A stretch of DNA of 64,000 nucleotides from Schoenoplectus triqueter (GCA_964058805.1 CAXKVV010000579.1:1-64000), one strand, 5' to 3'; positions 1-11,372 are shown, counted from the stretch's first letter. A program made the numbers and translations. Notes: generated by a model not told the origin, from the letters alone.

Positions 1-1118
1 GAGACAAACTTTAGAATCGAAATGTTTTAGACTTAGTAGGACAAAAATTGAATATATGAGGTGTCAGTTCAGCGGGGAAAGATGTTAGTTTGGATGGACG
101 AGTAGTAACCATGAATGACGCATTTCGATATTTGGGATCGATGTTGCAGAGTGAAGGAGAGATCGATGAAGATGTTAGTCATAAAATAAGAGCTGAATGG
201 ATAAAATAGAGACAAACATCTGGTGTTCTTTGTGACAAGAAGGTCCCAAACAAACTAAAAGACAAGTTCTATAGGACGGTTATTAGACCCGCGATGTTGT
301 ATGACGCAGAATGTTGGGCTACAAAAGGACAACACGTCCAGATGATGAGGAAGATGAGTGTAGCTGAAATGCGGATGTTGCGTTGGATATGTTGCGTTGA
401 AATCGAATCAGAAATGATGATATTAGGGACAAACTTGGGGTAACACCAATTCAAGAGAAGCTAGTCCAACATTGTTTGCGATGGTTTGGTCATATTCAAC
501 GAAGGCCTCATGAAGCATCAGTACGCAGCGGTATTTTAAGTCGTCCTGAAAATATAAGAAGAGGAAAAGGTCGACCGAGACTGACATGGAAGGAAGCAAT
601 AAAAAGAGATTTGAAGGAATGAAATATACCCAAAGAGCTTGCTTTGGATAGGAGTGTGTGGAAGATAGCGATTCGTGTACCTGAACCATGATTTAGGAGT
701 TAAGAGTCTAATAGTAGAGTTATAGACTTCATATTCTTAGATTTTTTAGGATTTTAGGATTTAGAATTTAGAAATAGATTTCAGAAATAGAGGTTTAGAT
801 AGGATTTTAGGATTTAGAATTTAGAATTAGGTTTTAAAATAAAATTTTAGGATTTAGAAATAAATTTTATAATAAAGGTTTATTGTACTATTATTATTAT
901 TGTTATTATTGCTACTACTATTAGCATATTATCATTATCATTATCATCTTTATTTATATATTATTATTATTTTATTTATTTATTTATTTTCTTCCATCAT
1001 ATTCATTATTATCACTGATATTTGAGATCTTTGATCTTATGTTTTCCGATTGGGTTTCATTTCTAGCCTACTCCAATTTATTTGGGATTAAAGGCTTTGT
1101 TGTTGTTGTCGTCGTCGT
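1..1118 (+). mobile_element. 5'-truncated LINE (non-LTR retrotransposon), copy 1
   Basis: This is the 3' part of a plant LINE cut by the window start. Translation across frames gives the region downstream of the reverse-transcriptase active site that is typical of plant LINEs: [20 protein letters not shown] at about 125-182, GVLCDKKVPNKLKDKFYRTV at about 223-282, VAEMRMLRW near 361-387, and LRWFGHIQRRPHEASVR near 477-527. The frame is broken: a TAG follows EWIK near 207, there is a shift around 400, and a TGA follows LKE near 621. A 3' UTR rich in ATT/ATC triplets follows (870-1020), then the conserved tail (about 1,040-1,118) ending in a TTG/TCG triplet run. It is a dead copy. The family is recognised from the protein motifs; the subfamily is not determined. 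Confidence 0.88.
91..690 (+). pseudogene. LINE ORF2 C-terminal region, broken
   Basis: Decayed coding part of LINE copy 1. In an intact element ORF2 encodes an endonuclease and reverse transcriptase that copy the element RNA at a nicked target. Only the segment after the catalytic FADD box is in the window, so no catalytic motif is present. The reading frame carries in-frame stops (after EWIK and after RDLKE) and at least one shift near 400. The last recognisable residues are LDRSVWKIAIRVPEP, directly followed by TGA near 690, which fits the natural end of this ORF family. No function is expected. Confidence 0.85.
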
Positions 1119-1675
1119 CAAATTTTATATTTAAATGAATAAATGTAGAGTTTCATAACTTGACATATCTTGTCTTCACAAAAAGTTGATATAAGTATCT
1201 AGACGTTTCTTATGCATGGCCATTAGGATAAACAAAAAGCCTCAATTTTTTAAGAGAGAATCCATCAAGGATAAAATGAATTTATTTAATTCATCGTTAT
1301 CCACCTACCGTGTGACCGCCTCCTCTTTCGCCCCTGCTACAATACTTTTGTTTCGTTTAATTCTTTCTGCCTTTTCTCTGGGGTTTGTCGGCTAATGTCT
1401 GGCATTTTCTCCCGCTCAACATGTGCCTCATTGCTAGAGTTTGTAGCCAACATATTTTGATTCACCACGTAAAAGAAAAAGATAAATCATTGTCTAATTT
1501 GTATGAGTATCGTTAAATTAAGATATCATACGATACATATCGCAATTCACTAACGATTCACGGATGATTCACGCGATTCATCTCTACCCCGATATAAAGT
1601 CCCGATTCATTATTATTAGTGTCTGACCCATATTGTATCGTGCAATTCGTATCTTGAATCGCAAGATACTAACTT
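1119..1675. other. No gene; weak dyad at 1,520-1,670
   Basis: I see no coding signal between LINE copies 1 and 2. The part from about 1,515 to 1,670 holds several related segments in both orientations (ATCATACGATACATATCGC on the left, ATATTGTATCGTGCAATTC on the right, reverse-complement-like). This could be a decayed fold-back element or MITE inserted just before LINE copy 2. No target duplication could be fixed. Confidence 0.3.
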
Positions 1676-2124
1676 CTATGGAATGGAGTATACCTAAAAA
1701 GCTTACTTTGGATATGAGTACCAGGAAGACGGTAATTCACGTATCAGAACCATGATCTAGGAGTTAGTGTATAGATTATAGTTTTTATTTTTTATTTTTA
1801 GATTCTAGAGTATTAGGGTTAGAATTTATGTTCTAAGATTATATTTTATAGCATAGGTTTAGTATGATCATTGTTATTAAGACTACTGTTATTATTATTA
1901 GCATTGCTACTATTACTACTATGGATGCATGTAGTATTATTATTAATATTATTATAAATATTTATATTATTATTAGTACTATAATCATCATCTTTATTAT
2001 TTTAATTATCATCATCATCATTTTCTTTTTTTCATTTGAATCTATGATCTCTATACTTTCAATTTAGGTTTCATTTCTAACATACCCCAATTTATTTAGA
2101 ATCAAAGACTTCATTGTTGTTATT
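1676..2124 (+). mobile_element. Severely 5'-truncated LINE, copy 2
   Basis: It starts with a segment matching bases 618-700 of copy 1 (the last ~25 codons of ORF2 and the stop), then has the same ATT/ATC-rich 3' UTR and the same conserved tail (ATCAAAGACTTCATTGTTGT, 2,101-2,120). Only ~450 bp of the element is left. The 5' truncation at a different point from copy 1 is the normal result of incomplete reverse transcription. Confidence 0.82.
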
Positions 2125-2489
2125 GAATGCATACAAAATCCAGTGAACTTCACATTAGCAAGATTTTAAAATGTGAATTAGGTTTTATCACTGTATAATA
2201 TATATGTGACCTTGAACTTCACTATAGTTTACAATCTCATGGTAGCGAGCGCCTTCTTTAGAAAGAAAAATCTCATTTAATTATTTTTAACAGTGGCCAA
2301 AACTTAAAACAGATTGATTTTATCCTTACTAAAAGGAAGCAGAGACTATTCTGCATGGATTATAAGGATATAACTGGCGAGTGTGTCGTCACACAAAATA
2401 AATTTTTGGTGGTTGACTTTCATTTTTAGGTAAGCATCCAGTAAGATGAAGGTACAAAAATCATGAAAACGAATCAGTAAAAGCTCAAA
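2125..2489. other. No feature seen
   Basis: AT-rich sequence between two LINE pieces. No open frame, RNA gene or clear repeat was recognised. Confidence 0.4.
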
Positions 2490-2889
2490 GTGGACGCTAC
2501 TCAGGTGTTTAAGGATAGAGTTATTGTAAAAGGACTATGGATCGCAGGTGAAAATGCGAATAGTATGTGGAATAAGATGTCGACTCATATTCGGAAGATG
2601 ACTATAGATGTGTTTGGAGTAACCGGAGGAAATAAACGTAAACCTAAAGGTAGAAAAACACATCTATATACTTTTTTTTCATTTTTAAGATTTTTTTTAT
2701 ATTTATTTAGAAATCCATTGTCAACATATCCCATCACTATTTTTATTTTATTTAATTTATTTATTAGTATTTTTTCTATCATCATCATTGTTATTATTGA
2801 TATTTAAAATATTTGATCTTATGCTTTTAGATTGAATTTTATTTTAATCTATTCAATTTATTTGAGATTAAAGATTTTGTTGTTGTTTG
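2490..2889 (+). mobile_element. Internally deleted LINE, copy 3
   Basis: The first ~170 bp encode, starting at 2,490, DATQVFKDRVIVKGLWIAG and then MWNKMSTHIRKMTIDVFGV. This resembles the linker between endonuclease and reverse transcriptase in plant LINE ORF2. The sequence then jumps, near 2,660, straight to the ATT/ATC-rich 3' UTR and the conserved tail ending in TTGTTGTT at about 2,887. The whole RT region is missing. The join may reflect template switching or a later deletion. The apparent 105-codon open frame runs through UTR and is not a real gene. Confidence 0.7.
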
Positions 2890-3120
2890 TCATCTCTCAG
2901 TGTATCTCAATTTTTTGTAATTTCTTTCTATATTTTGTCCCTTTATCAAGTAGTAATGCAAAAACTAAATTATTTAATTTTTAATTTTTAGATCTTTATT
3001 ACTACTAATATAAAGAAAAAAGATGTATTCAAGGAATGATCATAATGTTCTAAAACTAATTAATATAATATTCTAAAACTAATTAAAGTGATAATACAAA
3101 ATGTTTATAAAATCAGAATA
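2890..3120. other. No feature seen
   Basis: Short AT-rich stretch between head-to-tail LINE copy 3 and tail-to-tail copy 4. Confidence 0.35.
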
Positions 3121-4580
3121 GTTAACAACAACAACAAAATTTTTGATCCCAAATAAATTGTGGTAGGCTAGAAACAAAACCCAATTTGAAAGTATAGATA
3201 TCATAGATCTCAAATGAAAGAAGAATAATAAAATTGATGATGATAATGAAAGTACTGATGATGATGATGAAAATAATAATGATGTAGTACTAATAATAAT
3301 ATAATAATAATAATACTTAAATACCCATAATAATAATAAAGGAAATGCTAATAATGGTAATAATAATAATCCTTATAACAATGATCACACTAAATCTATA
3401 TTATGAAATATACTTCTAAATCCTAAAAATCCTAAATTCTAACCCTAAAACATCAGAATATAACCTAAAGTCTAAGAAACCTAAGAATCTAAAGTCTATA
3501 CTCTACTGCTAGAATTTAACTTCTAGATCATAATGCCAGTACATGATAGCTGTCTTTCAGGCATTCATATCCAAAACAAGCTTTTTAATTATACTCTATT
3601 CCATTAAATCTATTTTTATTGCTTCCTCATATATTTGATTTTAGTCCCAAGTTTAAAATCTTTTAATTCCAAAGTGCGTCTCCACAATTCTAGTTTATGA
3701 TCGACTCCAAAATCTTGCTCTCATCAATCAGCATCACATCATCAACAAAAAATATACCTCAAGGGATATCTCATTGTACGTCCTTCATGATCTCATCCAT
3801 CACTAAAGTGAAAATATATAGATTCAATGTCGATTTTTGATGTAATCATATCTTAATAGAAAATACATTGGACTCACCATCTCATGCTCTGATATTAATC
3901 ATAATATTTATGTACATATCCTTAATATATAAAGACAACGTACTTTGATGAAATTTTTTTATTTTTAAGCGTCCACCACATGATATTTCTTGAAATTTTA
4001 TCATACGCTTCCTCTAAATTAATAAATATCATATGTAGATCCTTCTTTTACCCCTATATCTCTTGATAAACTGTCGTATCAAGAAAATCGTCTCCATGGT
4101 GGACCTCCAAAGCATAAAACCAAACTTATTTTTGAAGACGGCTGTTAATTTTGTTAAATAATGCTCGATTACTCTCTCAAAACTTCATAATATGACCCAT
4201 GAGCTCAATTGCTCTTTAATTAGTACAAATTTGAATATCTCATTTATTTTTGAAGATTAGTACTAATGTTTTTTCTCCACTCATCAGACATCTTGTTAAA
4301 TCAAAAAATGTTATTAAATAATTTAGTGAGTAACACTACTACTAAATCTTCAAGACATCTTCATATCTCAATTGGGATATTATCAGATCCCAACGTCCAA
4401 CCCATTTTCATCCTTTTGAAAGCTTCTTATAAAATCGGGACGGTCACGAAAACAAATTCTATTGTAGAGATGACGACAAATTATAAAGATGGACAAATAG
4501 GTACACATACATAACAATAACTACCATCTTTTAGAAGTTAGTAACGAGCTAGGTCTTTGCATACTCTTCCAATTAAAATA
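3121..4580 (-). mobile_element. LINE copy 4, reverse orientation, with RT core
   Basis: It is read on the minus strand. The tail (AACAACAACAACAAAATTTT on +, from 3,125) and the triplet-rich UTR lie at the left, and the RT region at the right. Copies 3 and 4 are arranged tail to tail with 230 bp between. The 5' limit near 4,580 is uncertain because the sequence decays gradually. This is the only copy in the window that retains the RT catalytic region. Confidence 0.85.
3700..4470 (-). pseudogene. LINE reverse transcriptase domain, broken
   Basis: Minus-strand translation gives the ordered RT landmarks of plant LINEs: EALKRMKMGWTLGSDNIPIE near 4,370-4,430, KMSDEWRKN near 4,280, RAIELMGHIMKF near 4,190, KFGFMLWRSTMETIFLIRQF near 4,070-4,130, and FINLEEAYDKISRNIMWW near 3,980-4,030. 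The catalytic box follows near 3,740, where YIFFVDDVMLIDE stands in place of the usual LFADDIVLIDE. The two catalytic aspartates (DD) are kept but the alanine before them is valine. Several stops and frameshifts separate these blocks, so the domain cannot be made as one protein. Confidence 0.82.
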
Positions 4581-5242
4581 TGAGGCACAGTAATAATTAA
4601 TACAATATATATTAATCATTCTAATTAGACCATTAATGAAATGCTAAATTGTACTTTTCAAAATTTTATATTCGATTAAAAATTTCCTTGATAATATTTA
4701 TATATACCCTACCTTAAAATCATTTTTTACTCGATGCAAAATGTTCCACGGAACTTGAATAAAAATTTTTGACCTCCGTAAACTATTTATGAGTAAATTA
4801 TTTCAAAGTTGAGAAAATTAAAAAGAAGTTATAGTTTGATTGACAATGCTTTAGCATTAGTCTAACGTCTATTTGCGGAATCTGCCTCACTTGAATTGTA
4901 GTTTAACTACATGTGTTTTGTACACATAACGTGAATTAGATAAAAAACTCACTGGAGTTCATATCTAGACCTCAAATTACTCGTTTGGATGATACATTAA
5001 CGTTCACATTTCTAAGTTCATGGCAGGGCAAGTCTGATCAATAGTGATGGAGGTCAATTGACCCCATTCTGCAAACCAGATCCACCTCTGCCCGTAATGA
5101 GGTAATAAAAGAGCAAATAATTTGAGCAATTAAGGGGATAACAGAGGAGAGGAAATACCAAGTACCTCACAAACAAAGTGGAGCACACTCAGCAGTATTG
5201 ATGAAAGTCAACTCAGTTAAAAAAGCAGCCGTTGTAGGTTAC
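4581..5242. other. No gene recognised
   Basis: AT-rich in the first half, with normal composition from about 4,850. No open frame with recognisable motifs, no tRNA-like cloverleaf and no clear repeat seen. Confidence 0.35.
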
Positions 5243-5333
5243 CTCAAGCATATCATCAAACAACTTCCTGTCTTTCACGAAAGATACAAAATGCGAATGG
5301 CCTTGGGCTTTGCATTTGGAAAATGCTATTGGG
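5243..5333 (-). CDS. Isolated candidate exon, function unknown
   Basis: On the minus strand a TTCAG acceptor (ending at 5,334) and a GAG|GTAACC donor (GT at 5,242-5,241) bound 91 bases, open in one frame as 1 + 30 codons (KAQGHSHFVSFVKDRKLFDD is the central part). Codon use and residue mix look protein-like rather than random AT-rich DNA, and composition differs from the flanks. I do not recognise the family. No neighbouring exon with matching phase was found, so it is either one exon of a gene whose other exons I cannot see, or a relic. It could be chance. Confidence 0.3.
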
Positions 5334-7392
5334 CTGAAGATTTTGATCCTACATGAGTCTGTTTAGCTGGTGGCGGTGGTATTTATAATTCTCTTTTTTT
5401 GTTCTCTACTTTACATCTAATATAACTCAAAAAGTCCCAACAAAATTATACCAGAATTCTGAAATTGAGTTGAGTTCATGAAGTGGACCTGTATTTGACA
5501 TTTGTTTGTAATGGTACCATGCAAGTATTAACATATCCTGATTCCCAAACTCATGACTCCATTAGGGCTATTTTCATCTGATTCCAAACTCATGCAAGTA
5601 TTAACATATCCCCTCTCAGCTACCCTCAGCTATTTTCATCTGAAACTAAATAAAATTTTGTTGTCAATACCTGTTGATTAATGAATCTAAGGTTAAAATT
5701 GATATTAGGAATGGATTAAGACCTGTACGCACGTATTGTAAGTAAGTTATTGTCGACATAAAACAGGAGAAACTGAAATAAAATTATGTTCCTTAAGGTT
5801 TTGACGTAGTGTAGAACTGTAGATCCAACAAGGAATAACAAAATGTGTTATTGCAATGTGTTAGTGGCATACTCAAGGGGAAAACTCAATGCAGATTGTG
5901 AATGTTATGCAAAAAACGAACTTTGATATGACTCTTACAAGATAAAGATTCATTTGTAATTAAGCATTTTCCATCAGTATTGGACTTTCTATCAGAGTTT
6001 AGAAAGGAATATGATTTCCCAATAAAGCACCTCCCTTTGTCAGAAACATAGTCTAGTACTTCTCATCAGTCAACTGTTAGGCAAGAAAACAAATGCACAT
6101 ATAGCTGAACTCATAAGACAAAAGATGCCAGAAAATTTTGCAATGATGTCAATCCAGAAGGACAGTATGCAAGAATATAGGAAAATGAGAAAGGAGCCTT
6201 GATATCGGTTCCAGTTGGCTGATGCAAATTTATCAACATCCATACAAGAAAATAATGTAAATTTTGTTATGTTCCATCAGATGCATACTTGTGGCATACG
6301 TAAACTATGATGCTTGTTGTTGTGCTTTGCTAAACATGCCGTTGCAAGTTGCTGAATATGGACTTTAGTTATGCAAGGGTCTCTGATGTAAAATTGGGTG
6401 TGAAGGCTGAAGCTGAAATCTTACGAGTTTCATTTGGTAAGCTTTTCATAGCATACACTGGTTTTGAGGACCTTTGTAAAATTGGGTGTGCAGTCATTGT
6501 TTCAGGTACTGAAATAGGCAATTTTTTTCTTTCAAAGAAAAAAATGACAATTAGCTGTGTTCATTATTTGCATACCTGCCTATTATTTGTCAAATCGCAG
6601 GTTTCCGACTGCATGAATCATGTAAACCATTTAAAACACCATTGATGCCATTTGGAAAGAAAACCTGATCTGACCTGATAAACTTCCTGTCCCGGGTCCT
6701 TCCCTGGAACTTTTTGAAAAGCAATGAAATCTTGGATGTCGATATGATAAGTGTTAGGATGTTACTGTGTACAGGTTTATCCATTGAAAAGCAATGAAAT
6801 AATAGCAAATTCTACTATTCCTTGTTAGGAAAACACCATAAGTTAGGAAAGATTTGAGGGGAGTTTTAAGGTGTTTGGAGGTTTTGCACAATTGCACATG
6901 TGGTATGCTATTTCAATTTTCAAGTCTTACAGGAGCAATATGATACTCAGAGGCAAGAATAGAAGTAATATTCTGCCAAAACAAGATTCAAAAGCAAAAA
7001 TGTTTCTACATACCAGTAGTAACCGCCACATGATTATGAATACCATTGTGCCCTGGCTGCTTATATTGTTTTACACAACAAAGTACCACTTACATGACCA
7101 CAGACATCTGATGTGCCATAAGAACCAATGTCCATTAATCAGAATAAGCATCTCTTCAGTTTGTAATCAGACTTAATGAATAAGGCAAATTCCACCTAGT
7201 AATGTCAACTAAGTAAAATGTGCAACCAAAGATAAAATTATGTGAAATCATGATAGTTTGAAGCTAAACACAAAGGGTCAAGTAGAGCAATACACTGATG
7301 ATCCCTAAATAAAATAACGACAGGAAATTTGAGCTTCCATACACAGATATTGAAGATAAGTGATTAAAGTTTTGGACACTGATATTTGAAAG
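5334..7392. other. No gene recognised
   Basis: About 2 kb without a convincing gene. A direct repeat of a ~20-base segment occurs near 5,530 and 5,590 (CATGCAAGTATTAACATATC). Short open frames at 6,349-6,645 and 6,871-7,176 on + show no family motif and no splice or promoter support. It may hold introns of a decayed gene. Confidence 0.3.
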
Positions 7393-7557
7393 TGTTGATC
7401 AGAGTCAAAGCTTTGTGTTGGTATTTGTTATAAGTTTAGGGACTTATTAGCGAATTGAGAATATAGAGTAATCATAAGGACTCGAGTGAATGATGTATGC
7501 TCTATATATATCCAAAGGGGTCAATTAATAAATTTGAGACTTTAGAACTATTCTCCA
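7393..7557 (+). repeat. Putative 5' LTR
   Basis: It starts TGTTGATCAG and ends TTCTCCA, so has TG...CA ends, and carries a TATA-like CTCTATATATATCC at about 7,500-7,513 that would serve as the LTR promoter. The end is well fixed by the adjacent primer-binding site. The start could instead be the TGTTGGTATT at about 7,417. Confidence 0.5.
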
Positions 7558-7559
7558 GT

Positions 7560-7572
7560 TGGTATCAAAGCC
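7560..7572 (+). other. Primer-binding site, tRNA-iMet type
   Basis: TGGTATCAAAGCC, one base different from the common plant TGGTATCAGAGC primer-binding site complementary to the 3' end of initiator tRNA-Met. It lies two bases after the CA end of the LTR, the expected spacing. Confidence 0.72.
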
Positions 7573-9664
7573 AGGTTAACCTAGGATCTCTTACATCGAA
7601 AATCGTGCACAGCCACGAGAGTGCATGGGCCACATTTGAGGGGTTTGATTAGAGTTGTTAGACTTCTACTGGGCCTTCATTGCAGTGGGAGGCGAGCCCA
7701 AAATACAAAGTCTATGATTTGCGGGCGGCTATGAGGGTTACAGTTGCTAGACCTAAGTATTAATTTAATATGCCTTTTCGAGACATGGGCTGAGATGCAC
7801 CATGTGCACGTAGGGTCCGTTCCAACCGAGTTCGAGTGATTTGACAAGAGCATTGTAGAGGTCTTGGAATCGAGCACCCTAAATGAAAGGACTATCTTGT
7901 AGGAGGAATGATCTCCCGTGTCAGTACGGAAAGATTAAGCAGTAGATTTTTCGTCTGTCCCCTGATGGAGCATCCATGTTGTTCTTTTATGATCGAATAT
8001 CTCCAATGTGCTATTGGATGATCACCACCACGTTAGATGTTGGTTTAATCAGACTGCCCTCATTAAGGAGAGTCAACAAGACGGCCTTAGAGGCCGACAA
8101 AGATGGTTGTGTATATAATTGTAGGAGAAGATCCCTGTCAACCAGACTCGTTCTCTCAGGATGGGGTTGATTTCTAGCGAGTGTTCATGCTCAGGAGATG
8201 ATGGTGCAGTGAAGGTGTTGAGCGAGGACGCGAATCTATTATCACCCTCTATTTGGATTTTTGTGTAAACTATCATGGTCATATCCTCAAATATCGAGTC
8301 AGTCGAGTGTGGTGTCTTTAAGAAACTCGAATGGTGTGGTTTTTTTAAGTCCAGCCAACTATTATCAATGGTGCAACTGCTTCCCTACCGTTAAGGAATA
8401 TTGTGACCAATCTGGGTACCGTGCTTAGGTCATCTTCTGTTGGGATAACTAGCGTCTCTCAAAAGACGCAACTTGTTTGACGGGTGGTGCACAAGTATGA
8501 GTCCAAAAGAAGAAGTCAGGACTACTAGTTCCTCCAGCAAGGACAAATGTGGGGGAGGTCTACCACACGGTTTACGTGTAGTAAACTATGATTCAAGATG
8601 AGAGGCGGTCTATCTCATTAGAGAGGGCATAGTTGTCGTGTAGATGTACATTTATAGAGTCAGGCCTATCAATGGGATACTCAGCATCACCGATATGGCC
8701 CCTTAGTGTTAGGTCAGCAGGAAGAACATTTAGTGGTTATGGATGAACAGAGTCGAGATGGGTGACCCTAGCTTAGTCATGCATCACATACCAGTGGTCC
8801 CTTACAGCTCACATAACAGAGTCGAGATGGATGAACAAAGCAGTCTAGGCAGCGTCTATCTCAATAGGGGTGAGATTGGTTGGGGGTAGGGTAAGCCATG
8901 AGAGTATACCTAATTGAGTTTTGTAGGGTCGCTGGGTCGCTCGATATCTACATGACATGTTTTCAGGTGAGGTAGGTGAAGATGCCAAACTTGTTCGTAA
9001 CCAGTAGCATTTGATTACGATGAAGTCTCACGTTGTCCCGACCTGCTGCTACACATACATGTGTGTTGGGCTAAGCTTTGGGATTGTGATGAAGGTACGC
9101 CGCCGACACATGCGGTGGTGGTATTAGCCGCCTTGAAGGTGATGTCGTAATGGATAAGGAAATGAGCGGGATTGCAAGTGGGAGCTGTCATGAGAAGCAT
9201 AATGAGAGATTATGTCAGAGGGTTTGCTTGCTTGGTTAGAAAGATTGTGAGAGGAAGATGCCATCTTAGAGGGAGCTTACATATAGCTTGAATGGAGTGA
9301 GGAGCGATGTTCTCTCGGGCAACTATGTTAGACCTTCATACTGAGACAAGTCCTCCCCCTAACTCCTAATTTCTTCAAGAGAACATGAACTCTATTCCCT
9401 AGCTTTTTTGTCATTGTCTTAGAAAAAACAACAAAAAATAAATTTGGGAATTAGGGTTTATTTCAAAATTGGTGTTGTCGGCCGTAAGAGGTATATGGAT
9501 CCAATGTTGTAAACTAGGTGGAGGATAAGGTGTGCAGTGCCGCACTCGACAATAGCTTCGTAGGATAAAGGAAGACCATCCATCAGCTATGGTTATCAGC
9601 TGGCTGCATCCCATAGATCAGGGTGGGTGGAGGTTTTCGAATCGCGTTGGTATCGCCAAAATCG

Positions 9665-9905
9665 CCTCGACTCAAATTAAAATCTAATATTATCATAATT
9701 AGCACTACTATTATTACTATTATCAATGTCCTTATTATAATTATTAATATAATTATTATATTACTATTACATCATCATTATTATCATTAATGTTATCATC
9801 ATTACTAACACTATCATTATCACTATAATTATCACTGATTTTTTATCTTTGAGATCTATGATCTCTTGTTATTTAGTCAGGATTAAAGACTTTGTTGTTG
9901 TTGCT
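9665..9905 (+). mobile_element. LINE 3' tail only, copy 5
   Basis: Only the ATT/ATC-rich 3' UTR and conserved tail remain (GAGATCTATGATCTC near 9,856, then GATTAAAGACTTTGTTGTTG). No coding part is present. It abuts the right end of the LTR-element remnant and may have inserted into it, which would explain the missing 3' LTR. Confidence 0.7.
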
Positions 9906-10127
9906 ACTACTATATAAAGAAAAAAAACACATTAGGCTAAGTTTAATTACAAAAGGGGTAAAGCAAAACAGAAATGGCTTGAAAAAAGAAAGGAAAATTT
10001 TACCGAGTTAATAAGCAAATGCTAGGTACTGCATCCTTTGAGAACGAATAGGAATTTCATTTGAGATCAAATTTCAATGATTTGGCAAAAATAAATAAAT
10101 AAAATGTACAACATCAGAAAAGGATAC

Positions 10128-10236
10128 CTTGTGCATGTATTGCATCCTTCGGGAATGGATAAGAATTTCATTTGCAATGTCATGATGTAAAATCAGAAAA
10201 AAGGAGGCCAATTCTTCTCCTCTAACACTATCCCAG
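10128..10236 (-). CDS. Candidate exon, intact duplicate, function unknown
   Basis: A minus-strand TTTAGCAG acceptor and a CACAAG|GTATCC donor bound 109 bases, open as 1 + 36 codons. It begins WDSVRGEELASFFLILHHDI and closes with RRMQYMHK. The sequence looks protein-coding (balanced hydrophobic and charged pattern, GC above flanks). I do not recognise the family. The phase (starts needing one base, ends in phase 0) does not join directly to the exon at 11,263-11,372, so an exon is missing or the gene is dead. Its duplicate at 10,567-10,677 is frameshifted. Confidence 0.4.
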
Positions 10237-10566
10237 CTGCTAAAGAAAGAATTACTATAAAAAAAAAATTTGCATATTAAAGCATCTGATATTACAAAAA
10301 AGTTTCTGCATTTTATTTAGCATGGTACAAAACAGAGCCTAAATAACAAAACTGATACCATGTGCCACTGTGTGCAGTTTGCAATGAGATATTCATAAAT
10401 AATGAATTATCAATTAAGAATGTCAAGAATGCTGGAAAGTAAATGACACAATAAAAAAAGAAACAGCATGCATTTCACTTTTGGTTCCTAATCTTCTATA
10501 TTACATCACATTTCACTGATTTGGCAAAAATAAATAAATAAGATGTACAACATCAGAAAAGGATAC

Positions 10567-10677
10567 CTTGTGCAAGTATTGCATTCTTTCAGAATGGATA
10601 GAAATTTCATTTGCAATGTCATGATGTAAAATCGAAAAAAGATGGAGGCCAATTCTTCTCCTCTAACACTATCCCAG
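10567..10677 (-). pseudogene. Frameshifted duplicate of the exon at 10,128-10,236
   Basis: Same splice borders and ~90% identity to the neighbouring copy by eye, but with a 3-base gain and a 1-base loss after the ELAS codons, for a net +2 shift. The second half then reads in another frame. This copy cannot encode the same peptide. Confidence 0.5.
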
Positions 10678-11262
10678 CTGCCTAAGAAAGAATTATTGTA
10701 AAAAAAAAAAGTGGCATATTAAAGCATCTGGAATTACAAAATAGTTTCTGCATTTTCTTTAGCATGGTACAAAACAGAGCCTAAATAACAAAACTGATAC
10801 CATGTGCCACTGTGTGCAGTTTGCAATGAGATATTCATAAATAATGAATTATCAATTAAGAATGCTGGAAAGTAAATGATACAAAAAAAAATAACCAGCA
10901 TGCATTGCACTTTCAATTTCTAATCTTCTATATTAGATCACATTTCACTGATTTGACAAAAATAAATAAATAATATGTACAACATCAAAAAAGAAAACCT
11001 TATGCAGTTGTTTCTTCCTTTCGCCACTAATATATTAACAAAGGAAAAAAGATATCTTCTGAGGATACATTTTCCCTTTTGTTTAATTAAGCCTCATTTG
11101 TTTGGAGCTCCTTATCCTTTTTCTTCAGATTCTACAAAGAAACCAAAAAAGAAAAAAGAAAAAAATATGATGATAATGATGATGGCATAAGCAATATAAG
11201 CAACAATGCAATACAAATTATTTTGACCAAATGATTGAAGAACTGAAACAAAAATATTTTAC

Positions 11263-11372
11263 CTTGGAATTGGAATTTGAATCGAAGGGTACCAACAGTG
11301 TTGTAGAAATCAGCTGGTTGAAGAGGTAGAGGTGAGAGTCTAGAATTACAGGCTGGCGCAACTCCCAGTATT
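11263..11372 (-). CDS. Candidate exon, function unknown
   Basis: A minus-strand TTTGAGCAG acceptor and a CCAAG|GTAAAA donor bound 110 bases. One frame is open as 2 + 36 codons (YWELRQPVILDSHLYLFNQL, then ISTTLLVPFD). A second frame is also open but looks less natural. It lies ~110 bp downstream (minus strand) of another candidate exon, a plausible short plant intron. The best-looking frames of the two do not join without a stop, which points to decay. Family not recognised. Confidence 0.38.

Larger units (their letters stand above)
7393..9640 (+). mobile_element. LTR-retrotransposon remnant, 5' LTR plus interior, no 3' LTR found
   Basis: A short LTR-like segment (7,393-7,557) is followed two bases later by a primer-binding site matching the 3' end of initiator tRNA-Met. 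About 2 kb of higher-GC sequence follows, with no open gag or pol frame and no recognisable protease, RT, RNase H or integrase motif on either strand. No second LTR copy was found. The right limit near 9,640 is where composition drops back to AT-rich LINE tail. It may be a non-autonomous element with non-coding interior, or an autonomous one too decayed to read. Superfamily is not assigned. Confidence 0.55.
10070..11005. repeat. Tandem duplication, ~2.15 units of 439/432 bp
   Basis: The motif ATGTACAACATCA recurs at 10,104, 10,543 and 10,975, giving periods of 439 and 432 bp. The first two units align along their full length, including the short runs TGTGCCACTGTGTGCAGT and CATAAATAATGAATTATC. 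The third is cut after ~60 bp. Each full unit holds one copy of the minus-strand exon-like segment described below, so this is a local exon duplication. Confidence 0.85.

Noticed and set aside
1864..2067. 67-codon open frame on +
   Set aside because: It is the ATT/ATC triplet-rich LINE 3' UTR read as isoleucine repeats; not a gene.
4266..4514. 82-codon open frame on +
   Set aside because: Antisense of the decayed LINE reverse transcriptase on the minus strand.
7677..9614. Several 60-70-codon frames in the LTR-element interior as gag or pol
   Set aside because: No protease, RT, integrase or zinc-knuckle motif in any frame; no continuity between frames.
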